DNA from: Herbaspirillum sp. AP02
Lineage (GTDB): Bacteria > Pseudomonadota > Gammaproteobacteria > Burkholderiales > Burkholderiaceae_D
Assembly (NCBI RefSeq): GCF_015767275.1
Contig: NZ_JADWMY010000007.1
Location: 186,001 to 250,000 of the forward strand
DNA: 64,000 nt
Reading direction: 5' to 3'
In this document: piece after piece, positions 43,304 through 52,644 of the stretch
How the letters are laid out: every line of letters starts with the position of its first letter
How positions within the stretch are numbered: position 1 is the first letter of the stretch
Program-made: the position numbers and the translations under genes
Notes under the pieces: model-generated
Databases searched by the model: none
Seen by the model: the letters and a program-made list of their open reading frames with translations, nothing else
Told to the model about the DNA's origin: nothing

Positions 43304-44089
43304 ATGAAAGCAACGTCCCCCCTCTTCGCCGTCAAGACCAGCCTCGGCATGCTCGCCGTTGCCGCCGCCTTCACCGGCGGCAACGCCATGGCGGCCGCTC
43401 CTGCCGAGCAGCCCTCGGTGGTGATCGTCCACGGCGCCTTCGCCGACGGCTCCGACTGGGCCAAGGTGATTCCGCTGCTGCAAGCCAAGGGCATCAAGGT
43501 CACCGCCGTGCAGAATCCGCTGACCTCACTGGCCGACGACGTCGCTGCAGCCAAGCGCGCCATCGACAACCAACCGGGCAAGGTCGTGCTGGTCGGTCAC
43601 TCCTGGGGTGGCACCGTGATCACTGAAGCCGGCAACAATGACAAGGTCGCCAGCCTGGTCTATGTGGCCGCCTTCGCACCGGACGCCGGCCAGGCCACGG
43701 GCGATCTGGGCAAGGACCTGCCGGTTCCCCCGGGCATTGCCAAGCTGTCCGTGGACAAGGCCGGCTTCGCCAGCCTGCCGCCGGCCGCCCTGGCCGCCGA
43801 TTTTGCCCAGGATGTGCCGGCCAAGCAGGCTGCCGTGATGGCCGCGACCCAAGGTCCGATCGCGCTGAAGGCCTTCGGCGACAAGGTCGAGACCGCCGCC
43901 TGGAAGACCCGTCCCAGCTGGTACATCGTCAGCAAGAACGACCGCATGATCCAGCCGGATCTGGAACGCGCCTTCGCCAAGCAGATCAACGCCAAGACCA
44001 CCGAATTGGCAACCAGCCATGTGCCGCAGCAATCACGTCCGGCCGAGGTGGCCAAGGTGATTCTGGATGCCGTAGCCGCCACCAAGTAA
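43304..44089 (+). CDS. Exported alpha/beta hydrolase
   Basis: A 261-residue alpha/beta hydrolase with a signal peptide (hydrophobic core about 14-24, cleavage near AMA-AAP at 31). VVIVHGAFADGSDW is the oxyanion-hole region, S100 in GHSWGG is the nucleophile, and a late histidine in TSHVPQQS is the likely base. It resembles the salicylate esterase/hydroxynitrile-lyase-like branch found in soil bacteria. AAGGAGA precedes the ATG. Substrate unknown; the divergent HD-GYP/LuxR gene could control it. Confidence 0.88.
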   Translation: MKATSPLFAVKTSLGMLAVAAAFTGGNAMAAAPAEQPSVVIVHGAFADGSDWAKVIPLLQAKGIKVTAVQNPLTSLADDVAAAKRAIDNQPGKVVLVGHSWGGTVITEAGNNDKVASLVYVAAFAPDAGQATGDLGKDLPVPPGIAKLSVDKAGFASLPPAALAADFAQDVPAKQAAVMAATQGPIALKAFGDKVETAAWKTRPSWYIVSKNDRMIQPDLERAFAKQINAKTTELATSHVPQQSRPAEVAKVILDAVAATK

Positions 44090-44100
44090 GAAGGTCAATG

Positions 44101-44136
44101 CCCTGCCCCGGCCGCCCAGGCCGGGCCAGGGCAGGG
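44101..44136 (+). terminator. GC-rich hairpin after the hydrolase gene
   Basis: CCCTGCCC (44101-44108) pairs with GGGCAGGG (44129-44136), with a further CGGCC/GGCCG inner stem. It lies 12 nt after the stop but lacks a T-run. Confidence 0.45.
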
Positions 44137-44266
44137 AGGCGCACTGCGGGCGTGCCGGATTTCAACGGATTCACACTGGCCGCGCCGAGGATTGCGTCCA
44201 AATGCTGCGAGGGGGCCTGCGACTCTGAGATAATCGCGCTATCCCCTACGAATCAACAGGACCAGC

Positions 44267-44317
44267 ATGATTACCCTCGTCAATCGGCAGGTGGCAGACC
44301 GCCATCAACCCTGCTGA
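44267..44317 (+). CDS. Possible 16-residue upstream leader ORF of rfbB
   Basis: ATG at 44267 is preceded by AGGA at 5-nt spacing and opens a 16-codon frame ([16 protein letters not shown]) that stops 13 nt before rfbB. The rfbB start itself has no clear ribosome-binding site, so translation could be coupled to this short frame. No similarity to a known leader peptide was recognised, and it may be chance. Confidence 0.35.
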   Translation: MITLVNRQVADRHQPC

Positions 44318-44330
44318 CCCGGGCCGCACC

Positions 44331-45410
44331 ATGATTTTCATCACCGGCGGCACCGGCTTCATTGGCAGCAACTTCATCCTCGACTGGCTGATGCAAGCCG
44401 CGGCTGAACCTGTGCTTAACATCGATAAACTGACCTACGCCGGCAACCCCTACAACTTGGGTGCGGTCGAGGAAGATGCGCGCTATGCCTTCGTGCAGGC
44501 CGATATCTGCGACGAGACTGCAATTGCCACCTTGTTGTCACGCTACCGCCCACGCGCGATCGTTCACTTCGCCGCCGAAAGCCATGTCGATCGCTCCATC
44601 CACAATCCCGATGAATTCATTCGTACCAACGTCAATGGCACCTTCAATCTGCTCAACAGGGCGTTGCACTATTGGCTGACACTGCCAGCCCCTGAAAAGG
44701 CGGATTTTCGCTTTCTGCATATTTCTACCGACGAGGTCTATGGCAGCCTGGCACCGGAAAGCGCGCCTTTTTCGGAAGCGTCCCCGTATGCCCCAAACAG
44801 TCTTTACTCGGCCTCCAAGGCGGCGTCAGACCATCTGGTACGGGCCTACTACCAGACCTACGGATTACCTACACTGACCACCAACTGCTCTAACAACTAC
44901 GGTCCCTATCACTTTCCCGAGAAACTGATTCCGCTGGTGATTTCCAATGCCCTCGCGGGAAATCCGCTTCCTGTGTACGGTGACGGCATGCAGATTCGGG
45001 ACTGGCTGTTCGTGACCGACCACTGTGCCGCCCTGCGAACGGTCCTGGCAAACGGTACGGTCGGGGAGACCTACAACATCGGCGGCGGCAACGAGCATAC
45101 CAACCTGCATGTGGTGCACACCCTCTGCGATATCCTGGACGAACTGGCTGCGCGACCACAAGGCAGCTATCGCGACCTGATCACCTTCGTCAAGGACCGG
45201 CCTGGGCATGATCGTCGCTACGCCATCAACGCCAGCAAGATAGAACGCGAACTCGGCTGGAGACCGGCCGAATCCTTCGAAACCGGCATCCGCAAAACGG
45301 TGCAGTGGTATCTGACCCATGCTGAATGGATGCGCCAGGTACGCTCAGGGGATTACCTGAACTGGCTGAGACAGCAATACGGCGATCATCCGCCAGGAGC
45401 ACTCCTATGA
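44331..45410 (+). CDS. rfbB: dTDP-glucose 4,6-dehydratase
   Basis: RfbB (359 residues) makes dTDP-4-keto-6-deoxyglucose, step two of dTDP-L-rhamnose synthesis. It shows the NAD motif [10 protein letters not shown] (5-14), [11 protein letters not shown], the STDEVYGSL block with catalytic Asp-Glu, and the [10 protein letters not shown] motif with Tyr/Lys. The start lacks a clear ribosome-binding site. It overlaps rfbA by 4 nt, heading the rfbBACD operon that supplies rhamnose for surface polysaccharide. Confidence 0.96.
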   Translation: MIFITGGTGFIGSNFILDWLMQAAAEPVLNIDKLTYAGNPYNLGAVEEDARYAFVQADICDETAIATLLSRYRPRAIVHFAAESHVDRSIHNPDEFIRTNVNGTFNLLNRALHYWLTLPAPEKADFRFLHISTDEVYGSLAPESAPFSEASPYAPNSLYSASKAASDHLVRAYYQTYGLPTLTTNCSNNYGPYHFPEKLIPLVISNALAGNPLPVYGDGMQIRDWLFVTDHCAALRTVLANGTVGETYNIGGGNEHTNLHVVHTLCDILDELAARPQGSYRDLITFVKDRPGHDRRYAINASKIERELGWRPAESFETGIRKTVQWYLTHAEWMRQVRSGDYLNWLRQQYGDHPPGALL

Positions 45411-46309
45411 GCGATGCCACCACACCACTGCACCGCAAGGGCATCATCCTAGCGGGAGGCTCGGGCACGCGACTCTATCCGGCCACCCAGGTTGCCTCCA
45501 AACAGCTCATGCCGATCTACGACAAGCCGATGGTGTACTACCCGCTATCGAGTCTGATGCTGGCCGGCATCCGCGATATCCTGATCATTTCCACACCGCG
45601 CGATACTCCGCGTTTTGCCGAGCTGCTGGGTGACGGCCAGCAATGGGGCTTGCACATCCGCTATGCGGTACAACCCTCGCCCGATGGACTGGCGCAGGCT
45701 TTCCTGATCGGCCGGGATTTCATCGGCAATCATCCGTGTGCACTCATTCTGGGAGACAACATATTCTACGGACGCGACCTCGAACCGCCGATGCGCCAGG
45801 CCAATGCCCGAACCGACGGCGCGACCATCTTTGCCTATCATGTGCAGGATCCGGAACGCTACGGCGTGGTCGAGTTCGATCCGGCACGCCGGGTCATTGG
45901 CATCGAGGAAAAGCCAGCCCAACCGAAATCCAATTTCGCCGTGACAGGTCTGTACTTCTACGACAATCAGGTAATCGATATTGCCCGTACCATCAGGCCC
46001 TCGGCACGTGGGGAACTGGAGATCACCGATATCAACCGCAGCTATCTGGCACAGGGGCAATTGCATGTGGAATTGATGGGGCGCGGCATCGCCTGGTTAG
46101 ATACCGGCACCCATGAATCGCTGCTGGACGCCGGCCAGTTCATTGCAACCATCGAGAAGCGCCAGGGCTTGAAGGTCGCCTGCCCGGAAGAGATCGCCTA
46201 TCGACGAGGCTATATCGATGCCCTCCAACTGGAAAGGCTTGCCGCGCCGTTGAAGAACAATGCCTATGGCAAGTACCTGCTTCAACTGCTGACCGAAATG
46301 AGTTATTAA
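45407..46309 (+). CDS. rfbA: Glucose-1-phosphate thymidylyltransferase
   Basis: RfbA (300 residues) forms dTDP-glucose from dTTP and glucose-1-phosphate. The nucleotide motif [11 protein letters not shown] and [17 protein letters not shown] are present, with the GDNIFYG and [10 protein letters not shown] blocks. ATG 45407 overlaps the rfbB stop; a longer frame upstream lies inside rfbB. First enzyme of the dTDP-rhamnose pathway. Confidence 0.96.
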   Translation: MSDATTPLHRKGIILAGGSGTRLYPATQVASKQLMPIYDKPMVYYPLSSLMLAGIRDILIISTPRDTPRFAELLGDGQQWGLHIRYAVQPSPDGLAQAFLIGRDFIGNHPCALILGDNIFYGRDLEPPMRQANARTDGATIFAYHVQDPERYGVVEFDPARRVIGIEEKPAQPKSNFAVTGLYFYDNQVIDIARTIRPSARGELEITDINRSYLAQGQLHVELMGRGIAWLDTGTHESLLDAGQFIATIEKRQGLKVACPEEIAYRRGYIDALQLERLAAPLKNNAYGKYLLQLLTEMSY

Positions 46310-46331
46310 CGGCCCTTGCTGGCCCCACACC

Positions 46332-46877
46332 ATGCTGGTCATCCCAACTCCCCTATCTGGCCTCTTGCTGATCAAACCCCGGGTCTTCAATGACAGTCGT
46401 GGCTTCTTTTACGAGAGCTTTAATGAGCGCGACTTCCGCGCACAGACCGGGGTCGACATCCGCTTTGTGCAGGATAACCACTCCCTTTCTGCGCGCAACG
46501 TCGTGCGCGGCCTGCACTACCAGATCCCCAATGCACAGGGCAAGCTGGTACGAATCACCCGGGGCGCTGTGCTGGATGTGGTGCTCGACATCCGCCGCAG
46601 TTCGCCCACCTTCGGTCAGTGGTTCAGCCAGGTATTGAGTGCCAGCAACCGGCTGCAGCTATGGCTGCCGCCGGGATTCGCTCATGGCTTCTCGGTCCTC
46701 GAAGAGGCGACCGAATGCCTCTACAAGACCACCGATTACTGGATGCCGGAACAGGAGCGCACCATTCTCTGGAATGATCCGGCGCTGGGTATCGACTGGC
46801 AACTGCAAGGAGAACCCATCCTCTCCGACAAGGATAGGGCCGGAATTCCGCTGGCGCTCGCTGAGGTCTTTGCATGA
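46332..46877 (+). CDS. rfbC: dTDP-4-dehydrorhamnose 3,5-epimerase
   Basis: RfbC (181 residues) is a cupin-fold epimerase and the third enzyme of the pathway. The catalytic histidine is in VVRGLHYQIPNAQGKLVR, and the FAHGFSVLEEATECLYKTTDYW block contains the tyrosine. It overlaps rfbD by 4 nt. Confidence 0.96.
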   Translation: MLVIPTPLSGLLLIKPRVFNDSRGFFYESFNERDFRAQTGVDIRFVQDNHSLSARNVVRGLHYQIPNAQGKLVRITRGAVLDVVLDIRRSSPTFGQWFSQVLSASNRLQLWLPPGFAHGFSVLEEATECLYKTTDYWMPEQERTILWNDPALGIDWQLQGEPILSDKDRAGIPLALAEVFA

Positions 46878-47791
46878 AAGGCTTACGCATCCTGCTCACC
46901 GGTTCATCGGGGCAGGTCGGTCGGGCCTTGGCGCGGCAACTGGGTGGCGCAGAACTATTCACTCCTGCGCGCTCTGAATTGAATCTAGAAGACCCGGCGG
47001 CCATCGTCCGCTACGTGGACCAGATCGCGCCAGACCTGATCATCAATCCCGCCGCCTACACCGCTGTCGACAAGGCTGAAAATGAACAGCAGGCAGCCAT
47101 CGCGATCAACACCGTCGCACCGCGGGTCCTTGCACGTACGGCCCAGCGCCACGGCATCGGACTGATCCACTTCTCGACCGACTATGTATTCGACGGTACG
47201 AAGTCCGAGCCTTACGCGGAAAACGATGTCACCGCACCATTGAACGTCTACGGTCGCAGCAAACGGGATGGAGAGATCGCCGTGCTGGAAGAGTGCGATG
47301 CCGCTTGGGTATTCAGAACGAGCTGGGTCTACTCCGCTCATGGCCGCAATTTCCTGAACACCATCCTGCAACTTGCGCAGCAACGCCAGCAGTTGAGCAT
47401 CGTCGCTGACCAGTGGGGAGCGCCGACATGGGCTCGCACGATCGCCGACGCCGTGACCCGCATGCTGGGGGATGAAGGGGACAGCATCGCGCTGACTTCC
47501 AGCATGCGCGCTACGTGTGGCGTGTATCACCTCACCGCCGGCGGGGCGACCAACTGGCAGCAATACGCCTGTCGTATAGTCGAGACCATGCCAGCGCTGG
47601 GCCTGCAGGCGCAGCTATCACCCGCCGACGTCGTGCCCATCGCCAGTGCGGCTTATCCGACTCCGGCGCTACGTCCTCGCAATTCGCGTTTGTGCACGGA
47701 CAAGTTCACGCGTACTTTCGGTATCCCGCTTCCACCATGGGATCAGGCACTGCAGGACTGTCTGCAGGAGATGAAGACGCTTAAGCCGTAA
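46874..47791 (+). CDS. rfbD: dTDP-4-dehydrorhamnose reductase
   Basis: RfbD (305 residues) performs the final NADPH-dependent reduction to dTDP-L-rhamnose. Motifs are GSSGQVGRAL near the start, INPAAYTAVDKAE, STDYVFDG and the catalytic YGRSKRDGE. It is the last gene of the rfb operon; no glycosyltransferase follows, so the sugar is used by genes elsewhere. Confidence 0.95.
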   Translation: MKGLRILLTGSSGQVGRALARQLGGAELFTPARSELNLEDPAAIVRYVDQIAPDLIINPAAYTAVDKAENEQQAAIAINTVAPRVLARTAQRHGIGLIHFSTDYVFDGTKSEPYAENDVTAPLNVYGRSKRDGEIAVLEECDAAWVFRTSWVYSAHGRNFLNTILQLAQQRQQLSIVADQWGAPTWARTIADAVTRMLGDEGDSIALTSSMRATCGVYHLTAGGATNWQQYACRIVETMPALGLQAQLSPADVVPIASAAYPTPALRPRNSRLCTDKFTRTFGIPLPPWDQALQDCLQEMKTLKP

Positions 47792-48098
47792 GGCGTGCGT
47801 GGCATCCGCCGGGCGAGCAGGTACGAAATATCAAACAACCCACAATATCGGCCTGTGCCGGTCGGATATTGATATCGCGCAAAGTATTTGACGTACGGGC
47901 AAAGGATAATATTTCCCAGCAGAATACGTTGCAGTTTTGATAATTTTGTATTGCACGAATACTTGCTTTGGCCTAGGGCAGAACCCGCTCTTTCAAGCGG
48001 TCTGGCAAGTATTCTGGACGAAGTCGGCGGGTATCTGGCTGTTGGCTCAAGTTTGCAGAGCAACTCAGCAACAGCCGATGTGGTGCGGGGGGAGAAAG
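47792..48098. other. Gap between rfbD and tRNA-Arg
   Basis: 307 nt with lower GC than the neighbours. No terminator, promoter or gene could be supported; an open frame here runs across the tRNA gene and is spurious. Confidence 0.5.
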
Positions 48099-48174
48099 TG
48101 GCGCGGCTGGCGGGGATCGAACCCACGACCCTTGGCTTCGGAGGCCAATACTCTATCCACTGAGCTACAGCCGC
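48099..48174 (-). tRNA. tRNA-Arg (CCG)
   Basis: The minus strand folds into a 76-nt cloverleaf with acceptor strands GCGGCTG/CAGCCGC, D arm AGCTCAGTGGATAGAGT, anticodon loop CTCCGAA (anticodon CCG), T arm GTGGGTTCGATCCCCGC and encoded CCA. It reads the Arg codon CGG, frequent in this high-GC genome. Confidence 0.95.
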
Positions 48175-48276
48175 GCTGACGGGGCGAACCCCGGAAAGGC
48201 CTGAAGGATACCCCCTTTCCCTCCGGACGTCCATGGCGCTGGCGGTTTTTCCGTGTCAAACGGAAAGCATTGTGAC

Positions 48277-48282
48277 TATAAT
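48277..48282 (+). promoter_or_regulatory. -10 box upstream of the cytochrome c gene
   Basis: A perfect TATAAT 126 nt before the cytochrome start. The -35 position is poorly matched. It lies in the divergent gap with tRNA-Arg. Confidence 0.45.
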
Positions 48283-48407
48283 CAAGAGTTCGGCGAGAGA
48301 GCGCAATGAAAGCCCTGCCTGATCCTAGTTCCACGCAATGCCAGGCGATACAAAGGGAACCGACGTTTTCCGCCCCAATTTCGAGGAAACATTACGGAGG
48401 GACGCCA

Positions 48408-48968
48408 ATGAGCTCAGCTCAGCATGAACACGAGTCGGCAATCAAGACTCCCAAGCAATTGATCGCAGCTGTGGTCGCCGGTTTTATGGTCCCCATCGTG
48501 TGCATCGTGCTGCTAGTGCAGTATGTGACCAATGGCCAGAAGACCGGTGCCGGCTCCGACAGCCAGACGTCCGAGATGATCGCGGCGCGCATCAAGCCCG
48601 TCTCCGATGACGGCTTTACCTTCCGTGATGCCAACGGCCCCAAGCAACTGCTCTCGGGCGAAGAAGTCTACAAGACCACCTGTGCCGCTTGCCATGGTGC
48701 CGGTGTGGCAGGCGCACCGAAGGTGGGCGATAACGCTTCCTGGCAAGCCCGCATCGCGCAAGGCTATGACACCCTGGTCTCGCATGCCATCAACGGTCTG
48801 CGCGCCATGCCCGCCAAGGGCGGCAACCCGGACCTGGACGATGTGGAAATCCAGCGTACCGTGGCCTACATGGCCAACCAGTCCGGTGGCAAGTTCAAGG
48901 AGCCGGAAGCGAAGGCACCGGCCGCTGCTGAAGGTGCCGCACCCGCTGCAGACGCGCCTGCCAAGTAA
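48408..48968 (+). CDS. Membrane-anchored c-type cytochrome (cytochrome c5 family)
   Basis: A 186-residue protein with an uncleaved membrane helix near 17-42 (QLIAAVVAGFMVPIVCIVLLVQYV) and one periplasmic haem c domain: CAACH is the haem-binding motif (about 92-96) and the distal methionine is likely in GLRAMPAKGG. A C-terminal Ala/Pro/Glu-rich tail is low complexity. The cytochrome c5 type carries electrons between bc1 and terminal oxidases. ATG 48408 has GGAGGG upstream; earlier in-frame codons are not supported. A strong terminator follows. Confidence 0.9.
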   Translation: MSSAQHEHESAIKTPKQLIAAVVAGFMVPIVCIVLLVQYVTNGQKTGAGSDSQTSEMIAARIKPVSDDGFTFRDANGPKQLLSGEEVYKTTCAACHGAGVAGAPKVGDNASWQARIAQGYDTLVSHAINGLRAMPAKGGNPDLDDVEIQRTVAYMANQSGGKFKEPEAKAPAAAEGAAPAADAPAK

Positions 48969-49005
48969 GACCTGCGTTACGCAGGCAATCACGCGGCTGC
49001 AAAAA

Positions 49006-49035
49006 AAATCCCCGAATCGGATTCGGGGATTTTTC
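49006..49035 (+). terminator. Bidirectional terminator between the cytochrome and OmpA genes
   Basis: AATCCCCGAATC pairs with GATTCGGGGATT, with a T-run on the right (plus strand) and an A-run on the left (T-run on the minus strand). It serves the convergent cytochrome c and OmpA-family genes. Confidence 0.9.
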
Positions 49036-49118
49036 TTTTCTGGTCGCTCTGTCATCTTTCCGTTATCGCGTCGCTCGCCGGACGGTGCATGGCACCGTCG
49101 GGCCGGTCCAGCTCACAC

Positions 49119-49844
49119 TCAATAACGTGGCGGCGGAGGAGGAGGATAGCCACCCGGCGCATAACCGGCGGGGGCTTGCTGGGCCGGTGCTGCAGCCTGT
49201 TGCTCAGCCACGAAGATTTCCACGCGGCGGTTCTTGGCACGGTTGGCATCCGAATTGTTCGGCACCAGCGGCTCATGTGAGCCACGACCCATGATCACGA
49301 AACGATTGGCTGCAACACCCCGCGAGCTCAGATAGTCGCGGGTACGGGCCGCGCGTTGTTGCGACAGGGGATCGTTGATCGCATCACTGCCGGTGTTATC
49401 CGTATGACCAACGATGGTGACCGTGGTAGCCGGATTCTCCACCAGGGTGGCGGCAAAACGGTCCAGCACCGGGCGCATCTCCGGCTTGATGTCGGCGCGC
49501 CCGGTATCAAAGGAGATATCGCTGGGGATTTCGAGCTTCAGACGGTTATCTGCAGTCTGCGTCACTTGCACGCCGGTGCCCTGGGTTGCCTGCTCCATGG
49601 CGCGCTTCTGGTTTTCCATGCGGTTGGACCAGATGTTGCCGGCCACGGCGCCAATGGCGCCACCGATGGCCGCGCCACCCAGTGCGCGTCCGCCACCGCC
49701 GCCGCCGGTCGCCGCGCCGATGATGCCACCCAGGCCGGCGCCGATGCCGGCACCGGTCGCCGTGCCGCGTTGTGTCGGATTCATGTCTGCACAGCCGGAG
49801 AGCGCCAGCACGCCGGCGATCGCCGCAATCGAGAGTTTCTTCAT
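49119..49844 (-). CDS. OmpA family outer membrane lipoprotein
   Basis: A 241-residue lipoprotein: signal peptide with lipobox LSGC (cysteine at about 20), a glycine-rich segment repeating GAGIGAGLGG/GGAIGGAIGAV (about 30-70) and a C-terminal OmpA domain with FDTGRADIKPEM, VGHTDNTGSD and the peptidoglycan-binding NDPLSQQRAARTRDYL-NRRVEI pattern. Like YiaD, it should tether the outer membrane to peptidoglycan. It ends in a Pro/Tyr-rich tail. ATG 49844 directly begins the signal peptide and has AGGA upstream. Confidence 0.93.
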   Translation of the reverse strand: MKKLSIAAIAGVLALSGCADMNPTQRGTATGAGIGAGLGGIIGAATGGGGGGRALGGAAIGGAIGAVAGNIWSNRMENQKRAMEQATQGTGVQVTQTADNRLKLEIPSDISFDTGRADIKPEMRPVLDRFAATLVENPATTVTIVGHTDNTGSDAINDPLSQQRAARTRDYLSSRGVAANRFVIMGRGSHEPLVPNNSDANRAKNRRVEIFVAEQQAAAPAQQAPAGYAPGGYPPPPPPRY

Positions 49845-49956
49845 GTCATGTCCTTTCTTGTCTTTTAGTCTTGTTGTCCAAGCCATTGGCCGGTGTTCTT
49901 CAGAGCCTCGGACGCCCGATATGTTCCTGCGCGGGCAGCCGGACCCGTCAAATGAG

Positions 49957-49984
49957 AAAGGCATCCGGATGAGCGGATGCCTTT
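49957..49984 (-). terminator. Terminator downstream of the YqjD-type operon
   Basis: AAAGGCATCCG and CGGATGCCTTT form a perfect 11-bp stem with a 6-nt loop, followed on the minus strand by a T-rich stretch. It lies 26 nt after the last gene of the operon. Confidence 0.75.
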
Positions 49985-50009
49985 GAATGAAGCGGCAATG
50001 CACGTGGAC

Positions 50010-50438
50010 TCAGTCGGGCTGGGATGGCCCTTCCAATTCCACCGTATCGGCGCCGCCTGCCGTACCGCGCTGGCTGAAATAATAAGCCAGCCCGCCAACA
50101 GCGGCGATCACGCCGCCCATCATCAGCGGCTTGCGCAGCCAACGACGCGACAACAGCGACGCACCCGTCATCAGCAACGGCGTCACCGTCTGCAGATTCA
50201 GGTTGCCCAGCCCGCCACTGCTGATCGACTTGATCGATTGCACCGCCTTGCCGCCACCGAACAGGGAGGCGGCAAAATGGCCCACACGGCTGAGGGCACC
50301 CTTGGCCAGCGACTCGGCGCTGAGATTTTCGCGCACCACTTCACGCGACTCCATCACGCCGAGCCGATACAGCGCACCCTGCGCCAGTACCTTGCGTTTG
50401 CGCTCCTCATGGGTCATACCGTGGTCCTGGTCTGTCAT
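50010..50438 (-). CDS. Hypothetical membrane protein of the YqjD/YqjE-type operon
   Basis: A 142-residue protein with a charged N-terminus (HEERKRKVLAQGALYRLGVMESREVVRENL), a segment rich in Gly/Ser/Leu, and one C-terminal membrane helix (about 112-130, PLMMGGVIAAVGGLAYYFS). It is in the place of E. coli YqjK but no sequence relation was recognised. ATG 50438 has GAGG at 5 nt. It follows the holin-like gene by 30 nt and precedes a terminator. Function unknown. Confidence 0.8.
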   Translation of the reverse strand: MTDQDHGMTHEERKRKVLAQGALYRLGVMESREVVRENLSAESLAKGALSRVGHFAASLFGGGKAVQSIKSISSGGLGNLNLQTVTPLLMTGASLLSRRWLRKPLMMGGVIAAVGGLAYYFSQRGTAGGADTVELEGPSQPD

Positions 50439-50468
50439 TCTGTCCTCACTCAGATGGAAAAGTCGCAC

Positions 50469-50879
50469 TCACAACAGTGCATCGCGATCCTTGCGCAACT
50501 CGGCCATGGTCTGCGGCAGTGAAAGCTTGCCTTGCTGCAGAATCGAGCGGGCGTACCACACCAGGCCGACGGTCGCCACACTGAAGACCAGGCCCAGCAG
50601 GGCCAGGATTTTCCAGCCCCAGGCGTCCCACGCCAGCATGACGATCAGCACCGACCAGAATGCGATGGCAAACCACAGGCCCACTGCCGCCAGCACGAAG
50701 ATGACGGCAAACCGGAGCAGGTTGGCGCCGATCTCCGACATCTCCAGCGATGCCAGCTCGATGCGACTGATGATCAGGCCGAGCAGATTTTTCGCCAGAC
50801 CCAGCAGGCCCGCCGTCAACCCCGGGTTGGCGGCATGGGCCGCGGAGGCGGGCGGAGTTTCTTTGTGAGGCGTCGCCAT
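50469..50879 (-). CDS. Phage holin family / YqjE-like membrane protein
   Basis: A 136-residue protein with two membrane helices (about 54-76 and 84-106) between an N-terminal cytoplasmic part and a C-terminal LRKDRDALL tail. It fits the holin-superfamily YqjE type found beside YqjD in stress-induced operons. ATG 50879 has only a weak ribosome-binding site; a longer frame upstream overlaps the YqjD-like gene and is less likely. Start is 11 nt from the preceding stop. Confidence 0.8.
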   Translation of the reverse strand: MATPHKETPPASAAHAANPGLTAGLLGLAKNLLGLIISRIELASLEMSEIGANLLRFAVIFVLAAVGLWFAIAFWSVLIVMLAWDAWGWKILALLGLVFSVATVGLVWYARSILQQGKLSLPQTMAELRKDRDALL

Positions 50880-50890
50880 CAGAACGGCGC

Positions 50891-51199
50891 TTACTTGCTG
50901 CGACCGATGACCAGGCCGACCAGCAGGCCCAGACCGGCCGAAATGGCCACGGCGCGCCACGGATTTTCGTGGACATAGTCGTCAGTCTTGGCAGCCACTT
51001 CCTTGCCCTTCTCGAGGGCGGCGGCCTGCGCGCCCTGAGCAGCTTCGGCAGCGGCTTCCAGCAAGGTCAGTCCCTTGGCGCGCAGTTCGTCGGCCTTTTC
51101 ACCGGTGGCAGCTGCGGCCTCGGCGAACAAGATCTGGGCGTCCTTGACCAGGGTTTTCATATCGTTGCGGACGGTCTTCAGTGCGGGGGATTGAGGCAT
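50891..51199 (-). CDS. DUF883/ElaB-YqjD family membrane protein
   Basis: A 102-residue protein: an Ala/Glu/Lys-rich helical N-terminal two-thirds and one C-terminal membrane helix with the ENPWRAVAISAGLGLLVGLVIGR motif (landmark 79-101), the signature of ElaB/YqjD, tail-anchored proteins that bind ribosomes in stationary phase in E. coli. A strong AGGAG precedes the ATG. First gene of the three-gene operon. Confidence 0.93.
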   Translation of the reverse strand: MPQSPALKTVRNDMKTLVKDAQILFAEAAAATGEKADELRAKGLTLLEAAAEAAQGAQAAALEKGKEVAAKTDDYVHENPWRAVAISAGLGLLVGLVIGRSK

Positions 51200-51477
51200 T
51201 TAAATTCTCCTTTTTTGCCGGTGATGGAAAAGACGAGCAAGCCGTCGCGCCCTTTTTGCCATGTGCCAGCGGGTCACGCTGGCTTGCTGCGTTGCGACGG
51301 CATTTTGATTCTACAGAGTCCGCACCCAGGCGGATAGCGCAATGCAGTCATGCTGCGCATGCATCGCAGCAGCCTTGCGCCAGCGCAAACTGATTCGATG
51401 ACGCTCTGAACGTTAGGTTCCGGCGGATTTTCCCGACACATGACGTATCGGGAGACCTTCAAGCATCCAGCAGACCG

Positions 51478-52644
51478 TCAGAAGCGGGTTTCGCGCGCTG
51501 CCCGCAGGAAACTGTCGAGGATCGGGGTGCAATCAAGCAGCTCCGCCCCTCCCGCCCGGTGAAATTCGGGGTGCCATTGAAGACCCATCACGAAGGGCGC
51601 CTTGCGATAGCGAATAGCCTCCACGATCTGGTCCGGCCCCGACACCGCTTCCACCGACAGGTCGCGTCCGAGGTCGCGCACCGCCTGGTGGTGAATAGAA
51701 TTGACCATGGCATTCTCGGTCTTGACCATGCCCGCCAGCGAAGAACCCTGCGGGAAGTGCAGCGCGTGGTAATTGCTGTCGTACTGGTCGTTGACGTGCA
51801 GGATGGCGGTCGGCACATCGGTGGCAATGTCCTGATAGAGCGTGCCGCCGAAGGCCACGTTGATCAACTGGCAGCCGCGGCAAATTCCCAGTACCGGCTT
51901 GCCGGCCTCGACAAACTCGTGCAGCAGCTCCAGTTCATACATGTCGCGTACACGGTCACCGCTCCATTCCGGGCGCGTCGCAGCCTGGGCATAGCTCTGC
52001 GGCGAGACGTCGGCCCCCCCTTGCAATACCAGCCCGTCCAGGTGCTTGGCATAGTCGCGCAGGCGGATATTGCTGGGGTGGACCAGGCCATTGGTATTGA
52101 CAGTCGGGATCATGAACACCAGCACATCGCGCGACATGACCCACTGCGCGATGGATTCCTCAAGGTACTGCAGGGTCTTGCTGCGCAGGCCCTTGGCGCC
52201 ACTCTCGGGGTGGAAGATACGGGCCGATACGCCGATCTTCAGGGTCCGTTGCATGACGCGGCGTCCGGCCTTGTCGGAGAGCTGGCGCAGGCGTGCCGTC
52301 AGGAAGCGCCAGGTCTGCGCCCAGGGAGCGTCGCCGGCATGATGGGGCGGCGGTGGCAGCGACGAATAAGCGGATTGCTGCGCCTGTGCGTGGGTCGCCT
52401 CGGCCGCCGGCCGGGCACCGGGCCCCGGCTGTACCGGAGCGGCGGTGACAGCCGGGTCTGCCGATGTCGGGCTACCCGCCTGCACAACAGGGCTGGCCGC
52501 AGAAATCGGGGCAGGCGACGCAGGGGCAGGATTCTGGGAGGTAGCCGGCGTCCCGGAGGTGTCGGCAGGAACTGGCTTGGCCGGGACCGGACCCGGGGTG
52601 CGGTCTGGCGGCAGGTTGGCTTCGGAATCTTGGATGTCGGACAT
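51478..52644 (-). CDS. Class I glutamine amidotransferase-like hydrolase (peptidase C26 family)
   Basis: A 388-residue protein of the gamma-glutamyl-gamma-aminobutyrate hydrolase (PuuD-like) family. Catalytic residues are C255 in LGICRGCQLIN and H358/E360 in LQWHPEF; the fold spans about 135-388. Residues 1-110 form a Pro/Ala/Thr/Ser-rich, probably disordered extension without counterpart in PuuD, of unknown role. The family cleaves gamma-glutamyl amides, as in putrescine breakdown, but no other put genes are nearby. Confidence 0.88.
   Translation of the reverse strand: MSDIQDSEANLPPDRTPGPVPAKPVPADTSGTPATSQNPAPASPAPISAASPVVQAGSPTSADPAVTAAPVQPGPGARPAAEATHAQAQQSAYSSLPPPPHHAGDAPWAQTWRFLTARLRQLSDKAGRRVMQRTLKIGVSARIFHPESGAKGLRSKTLQYLEESIAQWVMSRDVLVFMIPTVNTNGLVHPSNIRLRDYAKHLDGLVLQGGADVSPQSYAQAATRPEWSGDRVRDMYELELLHEFVEAGKPVLGICRGCQLINVAFGGTLYQDIATDVPTAILHVNDQYDSNYHALHFPQGSSLAGMVKTENAMVNSIHHQAVRDLGRDLSVEAVSGPDQIVEAIRYRKAPFVMGLQWHPEFHRAGGAELLDCTPILDSFLRAARETRF

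Noticed and set aside
47888-48163. A plus-strand 91-codon frame after rfbD
   Set aside because: It runs antisense through tRNA-Arg and has no domain.
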